DNA of 27,049 nucleotides from Proteobacteria bacterium UBA3413 (GCA_002358345.1 DEOR01000057.1:15686-42734), one strand, 5' to 3'. Positions 6,987 through 15,271 are shown, numbered from the stretch's first letter. Notes: a model not told the origin generated them from the letters alone. Numbers and translations are program-made.

Positions 6987-7351
6987 TTCAAATGCAAACT
7001 ATCTTAAATATTGCGGACAATAGTGGTGCAAAAAGTGTTATGTGCATCAAGGTTCTTGGCGGATCCAAGAGAAGGTACGCAAACATTGGTGACATTATTA
7101 AAGTTGCCATAAGAGAAGCTATTCCTAAGGGAAAAGTTAAAAAGGGCCAGGTTGTCGATGCTTTGGTTGTGAGAACAAGAAAAGGTGTCCGAAGGAAAGA
7201 TGGCTCTTTAATTAAGTTTGACGAAAATGCAGCCGTGTTGATTGGTGGAAATAAAGCCCCTATCGGCACTCGAGTATTTGGCCCTGTGACCAGAGAGCTT
7301 CGTGAAGGCCAGCACATGAAAATTTTATCTTTAGCACCGGAAGTTTTGTAA
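6983..7351 (+). CDS. rplN: 50S ribosomal protein L14
   Basis: L14 lies at the subunit interface (bridge B8) and is the binding site of the silencing factor RsfS. The true start is the ATG at 6983, overlapping the rpsQ stop. It gives 122 residues beginning MIQMQTILNIADNSGAKSVM (E. coli 123). The frame is open further upstream to 6908, but that extension lies wholly inside rpsQ and lacks similarity to L14. GGAGA near 6969 is a suitable ribosome binding site. One-base overlap with rplX. Confidence 0.97.
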   Translation: MIQMQTILNIADNSGAKSVMCIKVLGGSKRRYANIGDIIKVAIREAIPKGKVKKGQVVDALVVRTRKGVRRKDGSLIKFDENAAVLIGGNKAPIGTRVFGPVTRELREGQHMKILSLAPEVL

Positions 7352-7689
7352 TGAAAAAGAATATTGAAACAATCACTAAATTAAGAACAGGGGATGAGGT
7401 TGTTGTGATCACTGGTAAAGATATTGGTAAAAAGGGAACTCTTAAAAAGATCTCCAAGTTCAATAACAAGGCAGTTGTTAATGGTATTAACATGGTAAAA
7501 AAACATACTAAACCAAACCCTCAGCTTGGTGTCACAGGTGGAATTGTTGAGCAGGAAGCTGCTATTGCACTTTCTAATATTGCAATCTGGAATCCTAAAA
7601 AGAAGAAAGCAGATCGTATATCTTTTCAGGTTGAGAATGATAAGAAGGTAAGAGTTTTTACATCAGATAAATCAGAAATAAAATCATGA
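7351..7689 (+). CDS. rplX: 50S ribosomal protein L24
   Basis: L24 is an assembly-initiator protein of the 50S subunit. The KOW motif is visible as LRTGDEVVVITGKDIGKKGT near the N-terminus. It has 112 residues, against 104 in E. coli, with a short extra tail (VRVFTSDKSEIKS). The ATG shares one base with the rplN stop, and the TGA overlaps the rplE start by 4 nt. Confidence 0.96.
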   Translation: MKKNIETITKLRTGDEVVVITGKDIGKKGTLKKISKFNNKAVVNGINMVKKHTKPNPQLGVTGGIVEQEAAIALSNIAIWNPKKKKADRISFQVENDKKVRVFTSDKSEIKS

Positions 7690-8222
7690 ACTTAAGAGAA
7701 AAATTTAATAAAGAATTGTTACCAGAGCTTCAAAAAACTCTGGGGATTAAAAATATTATGGCTGTTCCAAAAATAACAAAAGTTGTTATTAACATGGGTG
7801 TAGGCGAGGCCTTAACAGATAAGAAGCATTTAGAATCAGCCGTGCAGGACCTTGAGTTAATTGCTGGGCAAAAAGTTGTGACTACAAAAGCTAAAAAATC
7901 AGTCGCAAGCTTTAAATTAAGAGAAGGATGGCCAGTAGGCTGCAAGGTAACTTTGCGTGGCGACAAGATGTATGACTTTGTTGAACGTCTAGTCAATATT
8001 GCTATTCCAAGGGAGAGAGATTTTAGAGGCCTTAACCCCAAATCTTTTGATGGGCAAGGTAATTACAGCATGGGCGTAAAAGAGCAAATCATATTTCCAG
8101 AGATTAATTACGACAATATTGACAAGATTAGAGGAATGGATATTTGTATTAATACTTCGGCCACAAACAAAGAAGATGCAAAGGCATTATTAGAAGCTCT
8201 TAACTTCCCGTTTAAAAAATAA
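7686..8222 (+). CDS. rplE: 50S ribosomal protein L5
   Basis: L5 binds 5S rRNA together with L18 and contacts P-site tRNA. The 178 residues compare with 179 in E. coli. Conserved segments include MAVPKITKVVINMGVGEA, TTKAKKSVASFKLREG and RDFRGLNPKSFDGQGNYSMG. In E. coli S8 represses the spc genes by binding mRNA near this start. I could not identify an equivalent site by eye, because the rplX-rplE junction is a bare 4-nt overlap. Confidence 0.97.
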   Translation: MNLREKFNKELLPELQKTLGIKNIMAVPKITKVVINMGVGEALTDKKHLESAVQDLELIAGQKVVTTKAKKSVASFKLREGWPVGCKVTLRGDKMYDFVERLVNIAIPRERDFRGLNPKSFDGQGNYSMGVKEQIIFPEINYDNIDKIRGMDICINTSATNKEDAKALLEALNFPFKK

Positions 8223-8232
8223 AGGACATATC

Positions 8233-8538
8233 ATGACTAGAAAATCAGTAGTAGCAAGAGATGCTAAAAAACAAAAGATGGTAGACCGATTTGCATCTAA
8301 GAGATTGGCACTAAAAGAAGCCTTTGAAAACCCTAAAAATTCTTATGAAGAAAAAATGGCTGCATTTGAAAAGCTTCAAAAGCTTCCTAGAAATGCTAGC
8401 CCCTCAAGAATCACAAGACGATGCTCTCTTACTGGTAGGCCTCATGCCGTATATAGAAAGTTTGGTCTTAGCAGAATTAAATTACGTGAAGCTGCCATGC
8501 GCGGTGACATCCCTGGATTAGTTAAATCAAGTTGGTAA
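8233..8538 (+). CDS. rpsN: 30S ribosomal protein S14 (zinc-free long form)
   Basis: S14 is a late-binding head protein. The 101-residue length and the absence of the paired CxxC motifs place it in the long zinc-independent class, like E. coli. Conserved C-terminal residues are RRCSLTGRPHAVYRKFGLSR followed by EAAMRGDIPGLVKSSW. AAGGA at 8222-8226 provides a clear ribosome binding site within a 10-bp gap after rplE. Confidence 0.97.
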   Translation: MTRKSVVARDAKKQKMVDRFASKRLALKEAFENPKNSYEEKMAAFEKLQKLPRNASPSRITRRCSLTGRPHAVYRKFGLSRIKLREAAMRGDIPGLVKSSW

Positions 8539-8542
8539 TATT

Positions 8543-8938
8543 ATGAGTTTACAAGACCCTATAGCAGACTGTCTGACAAGAATGAGAAATGGTTTGATGC
8601 GTGGAAAAAAAGTCGTGCATGCACCATTTTCTAAATTTAAGCACGAGCTAGTTTCACTTTTAGTAAAAGAAGGTTATATCAATTCGTGTGAAAAGATTAA
8701 AGTTGATGGCAAAGATGCTTTGAGTATTTCCTTAAGATACATTAATGAAGCCCCTGCAATCAGAGAAATCAAGCGTATTTCCAAGCCAAGTTTAAGAAGA
8801 TATTCATCTCCAACAGACCTAACAGAAGTAAAAAATGGCCTTGGCATGTATGTCATCTCTACTAATAAAGGGTTGATGAGCGATAAAGAAGCTAAGTCAC
8901 TAAATATTGGTGGCGAAGTTATATGTGAGGTTTTTTAA
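8543..8938 (+). CDS. rpsH: 30S ribosomal protein S8
   Basis: S8 is a primary 16S rRNA-binding protein and, in E. coli, the translational repressor of the spc genes. It has 131 residues (130 in E. coli). The N-terminus SLQDPIADCLTRMRNGLMRG and the C-terminal GLGMYVISTNKGLMSDKEAK region are typical. It starts four bases after rpsN and ends two bases before rplF. Confidence 0.97.
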   Translation: MSLQDPIADCLTRMRNGLMRGKKVVHAPFSKFKHELVSLLVKEGYINSCEKIKVDGKDALSISLRYINEAPAIREIKRISKPSLRRYSSPTDLTEVKNGLGMYVISTNKGLMSDKEAKSLNIGGEVICEVF

Positions 8939-8940
8939 TT

Positions 8941-9483
8941 ATGTCAAGAATTGCAAAAAATCCAGTACCAGTGCCTGCAGGTGTTGAGGTTAGCTTTGAT
9001 GGTAACCTCGTGAAAGTTTCTGGCTCTAAAGGTAAAATGGAATTTATGATGCCTGCTTCAGTCTCAGCTAATCATGCTAATGAGGTCGTTACTATCGCAT
9101 ATGATGAGTCATCTTCAACCTCTACAGCCTTAGCTGGAACAACACGCTCATTGATCAATAATATGGTGATAGGTGTGACAGAAGGTTTTACTAAAACATT
9201 AATCTTAGTGGGCGTTGGTTATAGAGCCAAAGCTGAAGGAAAAAAACTAGAGCTAACTCTTGGCTTTTCGCACCCTGTTTTCTATACCCTCCCAGAGGAA
9301 GTCGAAGTTGAAACACCATCACAAACTGAAGTGGTTCTTAAGAGTTATAACAAACAAGTACTTGGCCAGGTAGCGGCGGAAATTAGAGCATTTAGACCTC
9401 CTGAGCCCTACAAAGGAAAGGGTGTTAAGTATTCAGATGAAATCATACGCAGAAAAGAAGCTAAAAAAGCAGCAGGAGCATAA
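8941..9483 (+). CDS. rplF: 50S ribosomal protein L6
   Basis: L6 lies near the sarcin-ricin loop and factor-binding site. It has 180 residues (177 in E. coli). The N-terminus MSRIAKNPVPVPAGVEVSF, the central VGYRAKAEGKKLELTLGFSH and the C-terminal signature RAFRPPEPYKGKGVKYSDE are all present. GAGG in the rpsH end is a likely ribosome binding site. Confidence 0.97.
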   Translation: MSRIAKNPVPVPAGVEVSFDGNLVKVSGSKGKMEFMMPASVSANHANEVVTIAYDESSSTSTALAGTTRSLINNMVIGVTEGFTKTLILVGVGYRAKAEGKKLELTLGFSHPVFYTLPEEVEVETPSQTEVVLKSYNKQVLGQVAAEIRAFRPPEPYKGKGVKYSDEIIRRKEAKKAAGA

Positions 9484-9486
9484 CCA

Positions 9487-9834
9487 ATGAGTGCAAAATT
9501 AGAATCTAGAATAAGGCGAGCTGCCAAGACTCGGATCAGAATTTCTCAGCAAGATAAGCCGAGACTTTCAGTATTTAAGTCCTCGCAAAACTTATATGCT
9601 CAAATCTTTGATGCGTCTGGATCAAAGGTTCTAGCATCAGCTTCTACTAATGAAAAGGAAGGGAAAATGCAGTTCAATAATATTGAGTCTGCGAAAGCCG
9701 TAGGGCAAAAAGTTGCCGAAAGGGCCATCGAAGCCGGAATAAGTAAGGTTGTATTTGATAGATCTGGTTATAAATATCACGGCCGTATAAAAGCCATTGC
9801 AGAATCAGCCCGAGAAGCTGGATTGGAGTTTTAA
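9487..9834 (+). CDS. rplR: 50S ribosomal protein L18
   Basis: L18 brings 5S rRNA into the 50S subunit along with L5. It has 115 residues (117 in E. coli). Recognisable segments are KPRLSVFKSSQNLYAQIFD and FDRSGYKYHGRIKAIAESAR near the C-terminus. AGGAG at 9473-9477, in the rplF end, is an excellent ribosome binding site. Gaps on both sides are 3 bp. Confidence 0.97.
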   Translation: MSAKLESRIRRAAKTRIRISQQDKPRLSVFKSSQNLYAQIFDASGSKVLASASTNEKEGKMQFNNIESAKAVGQKVAERAIEAGISKVVFDRSGYKYHGRIKAIAESAREAGLEF

Positions 9835-9837
9835 AAA

Positions 9838-10344
9838 ATGAATCAACAAAACAATAACTTGCAGCAACAAGATGCTCTAGAAGAGAAACTAGTTCAGGTT
9901 AACAGGGTTGCTAAAGTGGTAAAGGGTGGCCGTATATTCGGTTTTACTGCTCTTTGCGTTGTTGGAGACGGCAAAGGTAAAGTAGGTTTTGGAAGAGGCA
10001 AGGCAAAAGAAGTTCCCATTGCTATTCAAAAAGCTATGGAAAATGCAAGGCGCAACATGATTGACGTTAGCTTGAACGCATCTACTCTATGGTATCCAGT
10101 TAAAGCCAAGCACGGCGCTGCAAAGGTATACATGCAACCAGCATCAGCTGGTACCGGCATTATTGCGGGTGGAGCTATGAGGGCAGTGTTAGAGCTTGTA
10201 GGTGTACAAAATGTACTAGCCAAATGTTATGGCTCTACAAACCCAGTCAATGTAGTTAGAGCAACAATTAATGCTTTGCGCTCCATGGAGTCACCAGAGC
10301 AAGTAGCAACACGAAGAGGCAAGAAAACAGCGGACATATCATGA
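9838..10344 (+). CDS. rpsE: 30S ribosomal protein S5
   Basis: S5 takes part in decoding accuracy and mRNA entry together with S3 and S4. It has 168 residues (167 in E. coli). The double-stranded RNA-binding region (VNRVAKVVKGGRIFGFTALC) and VGDGKGKVGFGRGKAKEVP are intact, as is the C-terminal ribosomal fold with PASAGTGIIAGGAMRAVLE. The N-terminus is unusually rich in Asn and Gln. The stop overlaps the rpmD start by 4 nt. Confidence 0.97.
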   Translation: MNQQNNNLQQQDALEEKLVQVNRVAKVVKGGRIFGFTALCVVGDGKGKVGFGRGKAKEVPIAIQKAMENARRNMIDVSLNASTLWYPVKAKHGAAKVYMQPASAGTGIIAGGAMRAVLELVGVQNVLAKCYGSTNPVNVVRATINALRSMESPEQVATRRGKKTADIS

Positions 10345-10526
10345 GCAATACCACAATCAACATTAAACTTATTAAAAGTAGCATTGGCCGAATACCTAAT
10401 CACAAAAAATGTGTAAAAGGTCTGGGCTTTAGACGTCTTCATCAAACGGTTTCAGTTGAGGATACTCCTAGTAATAGAGGCATGATTAATAAAATTAGAG
10501 ATATGGTAGAAATCTTAGAGAGTTAA
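10341..10526 (+). CDS. rpmD: 50S ribosomal protein L30
   Basis: L30 is a small non-essential 50S protein present in most gammaproteobacteria. It has 61 residues (59 in E. coli). The family pattern IKLIKSSIGRIPNHKKCVKG, then GLGFRRLHQTVSVEDTP, is clear. It is coupled to rpsE by a 4-nt overlap and lies two bases before rplO. Confidence 0.96.
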   Translation: MSNTTINIKLIKSSIGRIPNHKKCVKGLGFRRLHQTVSVEDTPSNRGMINKIRDMVEILES

Positions 10527-10528
10527 AA

Positions 10529-11074
10529 ATGGAAAATACAGAATCAAATAACACCTTGGGGCTAAATACCCTCTCCAGTTCAGGTACGACCAAGAATAAA
10601 AAACGTGTTGGCCGAGGCATAGGATCTGGTACAGGCAAAACTGCTGGTCGAGGGCATAAGGGTCAAAAATCAAGATCAGGCGGCTCGATAGCTAGAGGTT
10701 TTGAAGGCGGACAAATGCCTTTGCAGCAGAGAGTGCCAAAATTTGGATTTTCTTCCCGTGTTAATAGATTCACGAAGGATGTTAACCTAAAAGATATATC
10801 CGCAATGACTGACGTATCATTAGATTCTCTTAAAGCCAATAGAATTGTTTCTAAGGCAACTAAAAAAGTAAAAATATTTGGCATTCACGAGATGGTTCAG
10901 CCAATGACAGTTTCTGGCGTTCATGTAACTCGCGGGGCAAAGGAGTCTATTGAAAAAGCTGGTGGAACAGTCGCTGCAATCATCGCCAGACCAGTCAAAG
11001 AAAAGTTTGTAAAAACATCAAAAAAGGTAAGCGAAAAGCCTGCCAAGCAAGCAGAGGAAGCGACTGCTGAATAA
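10529..11074 (+). CDS. rplO: 50S ribosomal protein L15 with long C-terminal extension
   Basis: L15 is a late-assembly 50S protein with a Gly/Arg-rich N-terminal arm, seen here as RVGRGIGSGTGKTAGRGHKG. The length is 181 residues, against 144 in E. coli. About nine extra residues precede LGLNTLS. Roughly 30 extra residues follow the normal end (VHVTRGAKESIEKAGG), forming a Lys/Ala/Glu-rich low-complexity tail ending KPAKQAEEATAE. The start at 10529 is the only upstream ATG in frame. The tail is encoded continuously with no sign of a frameshift. Confidence 0.95.
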   Translation: MENTESNNTLGLNTLSSSGTTKNKKRVGRGIGSGTGKTAGRGHKGQKSRSGGSIARGFEGGQMPLQQRVPKFGFSSRVNRFTKDVNLKDISAMTDVSLDSLKANRIVSKATKKVKIFGIHEMVQPMTVSGVHVTRGAKESIEKAGGTVAAIIARPVKEKFVKTSKKVSEKPAKQAEEATAE

Positions 11075-11079
11075 TTAAT

Positions 11080-12375
11080 ATGGCTGATCAAAATAAAGGT
11101 ATGAGCGACTTGTGGAGAAGACTAAGATTTGTCTTCTTAGTTATTGTTGTTTATCGCGTGGGTACGCATATTCCAATCCCAGGAATAGACCCTGCAAGAT
11201 TGGCTGCTTTATTTGATCAAAATCAAGGCACAATTCTTGAAATGTTTAATTTGTTCTCAGGCGGAGCGTTGGAACGAATGAGTATTTTTGCCTTGAATGT
11301 AGTTCCTTATATCTCTGCAGCAATTATCATGCAGCTTTTTTCTAATTCCATACCGTATTTGAAAGAATTAAAAAAAGATGGTCAAGCAGGCAGAAATCAA
11401 ATCACTCAGTTCACGAGATATGGAACCGTTGTCCTTGCTTTTGTTCAAGCATCTGCATTAAGCGTTACTCTTGGAGCTAGTGGACTTGCATATGAGCCAG
11501 GAGCATCATTTTTTATATCCGCTGTCTTTAGTGTTGTTGCAGGAACAATTTTCTTGATGTGGCTAGGAGAGCAAATTACCGAACGAGGCATTGGAAACGG
11601 CATCTCCATTATTATTGCAACAAGTATTCTAACTGGTATTCCAGGCGCAATCGGTCAAGCTTTAGAGCAAGCTAGACAGGGAGATTTAAATATACTTCTA
11701 TTACTTGGTATTGGCGTTCTTGCGATGCTTGTGATTGCAATTGTTGTATTTATTGAGCGCGGCCAAAGACGAATCACCGTAAATTATGCGCAAAGGCAAC
11801 AAGGCAGAAAGTTGATGCAAGCTCAGGCTAGCCACCTTCCTTTCAAGGTTAATATGGCAGGGGTGATTCCAGCAATTTTTGCTAGCACCTTTTTATTATT
11901 TCCAGCCTCTCTCTCAACATGGTTTGGTCAAGCTGAATCTTTTGGATTTCTTCAAACTATATCTTTAGCTTTAAACCCTGGTCAGCCACTTTATATTCTT
12001 ACTTTCTCAGCTCTCATTATTTCTTTTTGTTTTATCTGGCTAGCATTAACTTTTGATACAAAAGATGTCACAGATAACCTGAAAAAATCGGGAGCATTTA
12101 TCCCTGGTATTAGACCAGGCGATCAAACCGCTAGTTACATAGACAGCGTTTTAGCTAGGCTTACAGTATTTGGTAGCATCTACCTAACGCTAATATGCTT
12201 GCTTCCGCTGGCGCTAATTAATTTTGCTGGAGTCTCTTTTTACCTAGGTGGAACTTCAGTTTTAATCATTGTGGTTGTTTTGATGGATTTTATGGCGCAA
12301 GTGCAATCGCATATGATGTCCAACCAATACTCATCACTACTAAAGAAAGCTAATTTAAAAAACTATAAAAGATAA
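11080..12375 (+). CDS. secY: Preprotein translocase subunit SecY
   Basis: SecY is the channel-forming inner-membrane subunit of the SecYEG translocon. Its 431 residues with about ten hydrophobic segments compare with 443 in E. coli; the shortfall is mostly at the N-terminus. Signatures include FRIGT/YRVGTHIPIPGID after the first basic segment, LNVVPYISAAIIMQL, GERGIGNGISI-like ITERGIGNGISI, and KKSGAFIPGIRPG before the C-terminal helices. Its place between rplO and rpmJ is the standard spc arrangement. No clear ribosome binding site is visible in the 5-bp gap, so translation may depend on coupling. Confidence 0.97.
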   Translation: MADQNKGMSDLWRRLRFVFLVIVVYRVGTHIPIPGIDPARLAALFDQNQGTILEMFNLFSGGALERMSIFALNVVPYISAAIIMQLFSNSIPYLKELKKDGQAGRNQITQFTRYGTVVLAFVQASALSVTLGASGLAYEPGASFFISAVFSVVAGTIFLMWLGEQITERGIGNGISIIIATSILTGIPGAIGQALEQARQGDLNILLLLGIGVLAMLVIAIVVFIERGQRRITVNYAQRQQGRKLMQAQASHLPFKVNMAGVIPAIFASTFLLFPASLSTWFGQAESFGFLQTISLALNPGQPLYILTFSALIISFCFIWLALTFDTKDVTDNLKKSGAFIPGIRPGDQTASYIDSVLARLTVFGSIYLTLICLLPLALINFAGVSFYLGGTSVLIIVVVLMDFMAQVQSHMMSNQYSSLLKKANLKNYKR

Positions 12376-12377
12376 TT

Positions 12378-12494
12378 ATGAAAGTTAGAGCATCAGTAAA
12401 GAAAATTTGCAGAAATTGCAAAACAGTTAGACGTAAAGGGGTTTTGTATGTGATATGCACGACAGAACCTAAACATAAACAAAGACAAGGATAG
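12378..12494 (+). CDS. rpmJ: 50S ribosomal protein L36 (zinc-binding form)
   Basis: This 38-codon gene begins two bases after secY. It encodes MKVRASVKKICRNCKTVRRK and continues to a KHKQRQG end, matching E. coli L36 in length and pattern. The zinc ligands Cys11, Cys14, Cys27 and His33 are all present, so this is the zinc-containing C+ form rather than the zinc-free paralog. It lies at the usual spc/alpha junction, six bases before rpsM. That short gap leaves little room for an S4-binding pseudoknot like the one that precedes rpsM in E. coli. Confidence 0.96.
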   Translation: MKVRASVKKICRNCKTVRRKGVLYVICTTEPKHKQRQG

Positions 12495-12500
12495 AATAAT

Positions 12501-12857
12501 ATGGCTAGAATCGCAGGCGTAAATATACCGGAAAACAAGCATCTAGAAATTGCTCTAACTCATATTTTTGGCATTGGTAAAACTACCGCTCATAATATTT
12601 GTAACAGCTTGAAGTTAGAATACTCCAAAAAAGTATCTGATTTATCAGAAGAGCAAGTTGAGAAAATTAGAACTGCTGTCGCAGAATATACGGTTGAAGG
12701 AGATTTAAGAAGATCTGTTAGCACAAACATTAAAAGATTGATGGATTTGGGTTGCTATCGAGGCATAAGGCACAGAAGAAAGCTTCCTGTTAACGGTCAA
12801 AGAACTAAAACAAATGCAAGGACTCGAAAGGGACCTAAAAAACCAATGAGGGCTTAA
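12501..12857 (+). CDS. rpsM: 30S ribosomal protein S13
   Basis: S13 is a head protein that forms inter-subunit bridges B1a/B1b and contacts P-site tRNA. The 118 residues equal the E. coli length. The N-terminus MARIAGVNIPENKHLEIALT and the basic C-terminal RTKTNARTRKGPKKPMRA are typical. AAGGA at 12486-12490, at the end of rpmJ, is a good ribosome binding site. Confidence 0.97.
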   Translation: MARIAGVNIPENKHLEIALTHIFGIGKTTAHNICNSLKLEYSKKVSDLSEEQVEKIRTAVAEYTVEGDLRRSVSTNIKRLMDLGCYRGIRHRRKLPVNGQRTKTNARTRKGPKKPMRA

Positions 12858-12860
12858 GGC

Positions 12861-13235
12861 ATGGCAACTGGGAAAAAAGTTAAAAAAGTTATTTCTGATG
12901 GGATTGCTCATGTTCACGCATCTTTCAATAATACAATCATCACAATCACAGACAAACAGGGTAACACTGTATGCTGGGCTACCTCAGGTGGGTCTGGTTT
13001 TAGAGGCTCTAGAAAAAGCACACCATTTGCTGCTCAGATAGCTGCAGAAAAAGCTGGTAATGCCGCAAAAGAATTTGGGATGATTAATCTTGATGTGAAA
13101 GTAAGGGGGCCAGGTGGCGGTAGGGAATCTGCAATTAGATCTCTTAATTCATGTGGGTTGAAAATTAAAAGTATTACTGACGTCACACCATTGCCACACA
13201 ATGGATGTCGTCCTTCAAAAAAACGTAGGGTATAA
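12861..13235 (+). CDS. rpsK: 30S ribosomal protein S11
   Basis: S11 forms part of the platform near the mRNA exit (E-site). It has 124 residues (129 in E. coli), the shorter length lying at the N-terminus. Core segments are VHASFNNTIITITDKQGNTV, GSRKSTPFAAQIAAE and the C-terminal DVTPLPHNGCRPSKKRRV. AAGG immediately before the start acts as the ribosome binding site, and 3 bp separate it from rpsM. Confidence 0.97.
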   Translation: MATGKKVKKVISDGIAHVHASFNNTIITITDKQGNTVCWATSGGSGFRGSRKSTPFAAQIAAEKAGNAAKEFGMINLDVKVRGPGGGRESAIRSLNSCGLKIKSITDVTPLPHNGCRPSKKRRV

Positions 13236-13245
13236 GGGAGATTAC

Positions 13246-13866
13246 ATGGCAAGGTATACAGGACCATCATTAAGGTTATCTAGAAGAGAAGGCACCGACC
13301 TTTTTCTTAAAAGCGGATCACGTGCAATTGAATCAAAATGTAATATGGAGACTGCTCCAGGTGTACATGGTTTAAGAAGAACACGTTTGTCTGATTATGG
13401 AGTCCAGCTTAGAGAGAAGCAGAAAGTCAGAAGAATGTATGGAGTGCTTGAGAAGCAGTTTAGAAATTACTATAAAAAAGCATCTCAATCGAAGGGAAAT
13501 ACCGGAGAAAATCTGCTATCTTACCTCGAGCAGAGACTAGATAATGTGGTTTATCGCATGGGTTTTGCCGCCACAAGAGCCGAAGCTCGTCAACTTGTTT
13601 CTCATAAAGCCTTTCATCTAAATGGTGCTACTGTAAACATTCCATCATATCAAGTGCAAGCAGCTGATGAGATAGAGGTTCGTGAAAAGTCTAAAGCTCA
13701 ATTAAGAATCAAGCACGCCTTAGAATTATCAGGTCAAAGAGAAGCCTGTGAGTGGCTTGAAGTGGATTCAAAAACTCTCAAGGGTGTATTCAAGTCTGTT
13801 CCTGATCGAGCAGATTTAAGTGCTGAAATTAATGAAAATCTCATTGTTGAGCTTTATTCAAAATAA
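13246..13866 (+). CDS. rpsD: 30S ribosomal protein S4
   Basis: S4 initiates 30S body assembly and, in E. coli, represses the alpha operon. I chose the ATG at 13246, which has AGGGAG at 13235-13240 five bases upstream and gives 206 residues, the same as E. coli. The in-frame ATG at 13201 lies inside rpsK and would add 15 unrelated residues. The S4 domain is visible as ENLLSYLEQRLDNVVYRMGF and ARQLVSHKAFHLNG. The N-terminal region has only one cysteine near position 32, so no zinc knuckle. Confidence 0.97.
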   Translation: MARYTGPSLRLSRREGTDLFLKSGSRAIESKCNMETAPGVHGLRRTRLSDYGVQLREKQKVRRMYGVLEKQFRNYYKKASQSKGNTGENLLSYLEQRLDNVVYRMGFAATRAEARQLVSHKAFHLNGATVNIPSYQVQAADEIEVREKSKAQLRIKHALELSGQREACEWLEVDSKTLKGVFKSVPDRADLSAEINENLIVELYSK

Positions 13867-13886
13867 TAATTAAACGGAAGGAAATT

Positions 13887-14852
13887 ATGGACACATCAGT
13901 AATAGATCTTTTGGTACCAACTGACATACAAGTTGATGATATCGATGCCACTACATCAAAAATAACATTAGAACCTTTAGAAAGGGGTTTTGGTCATACG
14001 CTTGGCAATGCATTGAGAAGAATACTTCTTTCTTCCATGCCTGGCGCGGCAATCACAGATGTCACTATTGAAGGCATCTCTCATGAGTACTCAACCATTG
14101 AAGGTGTAAGAGAAGATGTCATAGATATTCTTTTAAATTTAAAAGATATGCCTATTAGTCTCATTGAGGGCACTAGCGCCGTTATAAAATTAAACGTCTC
14201 TGGTCCTTGTGCAGTGACTTCTAAATCTTTTGATCTCCCTGGAAATGTTGAGCTCCCAGATACAGAGCACCATGTTGCAACTTTAGTAGATAAAGTAAAC
14301 CTATCTCTTAGAGCCACAGTTAAGACTGGCAGAGGTTATGAGCCTGCGGATGCAAGGAATGACGAAGATACTGTTGTTGGCGCTTTAAAGGTCGATGCGT
14401 CATTTAGCCCAGTTAGGCGAGTAGCCTATACCGTCGAAAATGCTCGATTTGAAAAAAGAACTGATCTTGATAAATTAATTATTGAGCTTGAGACAGATGG
14501 AACTTTAGATCCAAAGAAAGCAATTGAGCATGCTGCAACAATTATGCAGCAACAGTTAGCAGCTTTTGTTGACCTAGATGCTATTGCAGAGCAAGAAGCC
14601 AAGAAAGATCAAAATGATTTTGATCCATTCCTAATGAGATCGATTGAAGAGCTAGAATTAACAGTCCGCTCAACAAATTGTTTAAAAGCTGAAAGCATAT
14701 TCTTAATAGGTGATCTTCTTCAAAGAACTGAATTTGATCTATTGAAAACACCAAATCTTGGTAAAAAATCGTTAAATGAAATAAAGGATGTTCTTGCGTC
14801 TAAAGGCTTTTCTCTTGGGACTACTCTAGAGAATTGGCCACCAAGGGGTTAA
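13887..14852 (+). CDS. rpoA: RNA polymerase alpha subunit
   Basis: The alpha subunit dimerises to nucleate RNA polymerase assembly and contacts UP elements and activators. It has 321 residues (329 in E. coli). The N-terminal domain contains ERGFGHTLGNALRRILLSSM and the linker is acidic. The C-terminal domain keeps VRSTNCLKAE, with Arg261 equivalent to DNA-contacting Arg265 of E. coli, followed by TPNLGKKSLNEIKDVL and ending LENWPPRG. AAGGA shortly upstream is a clear ribosome binding site in the 20-bp gap after rpsD. Confidence 0.98.
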   Translation: MDTSVIDLLVPTDIQVDDIDATTSKITLEPLERGFGHTLGNALRRILLSSMPGAAITDVTIEGISHEYSTIEGVREDVIDILLNLKDMPISLIEGTSAVIKLNVSGPCAVTSKSFDLPGNVELPDTEHHVATLVDKVNLSLRATVKTGRGYEPADARNDEDTVVGALKVDASFSPVRRVAYTVENARFEKRTDLDKLIIELETDGTLDPKKAIEHAATIMQQQLAAFVDLDAIAEQEAKKDQNDFDPFLMRSIEELELTVRSTNCLKAESIFLIGDLLQRTEFDLLKTPNLGKKSLNEIKDVLASKGFSLGTTLENWPPRG

Positions 14853-14857
14853 TTAAA

Positions 14858-15271
14858 ATGAGACATAGAAAATCAGGTAGAAAACTTAACAGAAACTCTT
14901 CGCATCGAAAGGCACTAATGAAAAACTTAGCCATTGCTTTTATCGAAAGAGAGTTAATCAAAACGACTGTTCCTAAAGCCAAGGAATTACGTGGTTTTGT
15001 TGAGCCACTCATTACCTTAGCTAAAGTAGATTCAGTTGCAAATAGAAGAAGGGCGTTTAGTAAATTACGTCATGACGCCATTGTTAATAAGCTTTTTACT
15101 GAAGTTGCAGTTAAGTCTAAAGAGAGACCTGGTGGCTATCTACGAATTATTAAAGCTGGCTTTAGACCAGGTGACAAAGCTGATATGGCATACGTTGAAT
15201 GGGTTGATAGAGCTATTAATTCAGAGGCTTCATCGATTGAGCCTGAGCTTAAATCAGACTCAGCAGCTTAA
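14858..15271 (+). CDS. rplQ: 50S ribosomal protein L17
   Basis: L17 is a tunnel-exit-side 50S protein and normally the last gene of the alpha operon, as here. The ATG at 14858 has AAGGGG at 14843-14848 upstream and gives 137 residues starting MRHRKSGRKLNRNSSHRKAL. The frame is open earlier, but that sequence lies inside rpoA. The extra ten residues relative to E. coli are a Ser/Glu-rich C-terminal tail. Its TAA overlaps the TAA of convergent uvrA within the palindrome TTAA (15268-15271), so the block's terminator, if any, must lie inside uvrA. Confidence 0.97.
   Translation: MRHRKSGRKLNRNSSHRKALMKNLAIAFIERELIKTTVPKAKELRGFVEPLITLAKVDSVANRRRAFSKLRHDAIVNKLFTEVAVKSKERPGGYLRIIKAGFRPGDKADMAYVEWVDRAINSEASSIEPELKSDSAA

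Noticed and set aside
12350..12538. Minus-strand open frame over secY end and rpmJ
   Set aside because: It is the shadow of conserved genes on the plus strand; rpmJ and the rpsM start explain the region.
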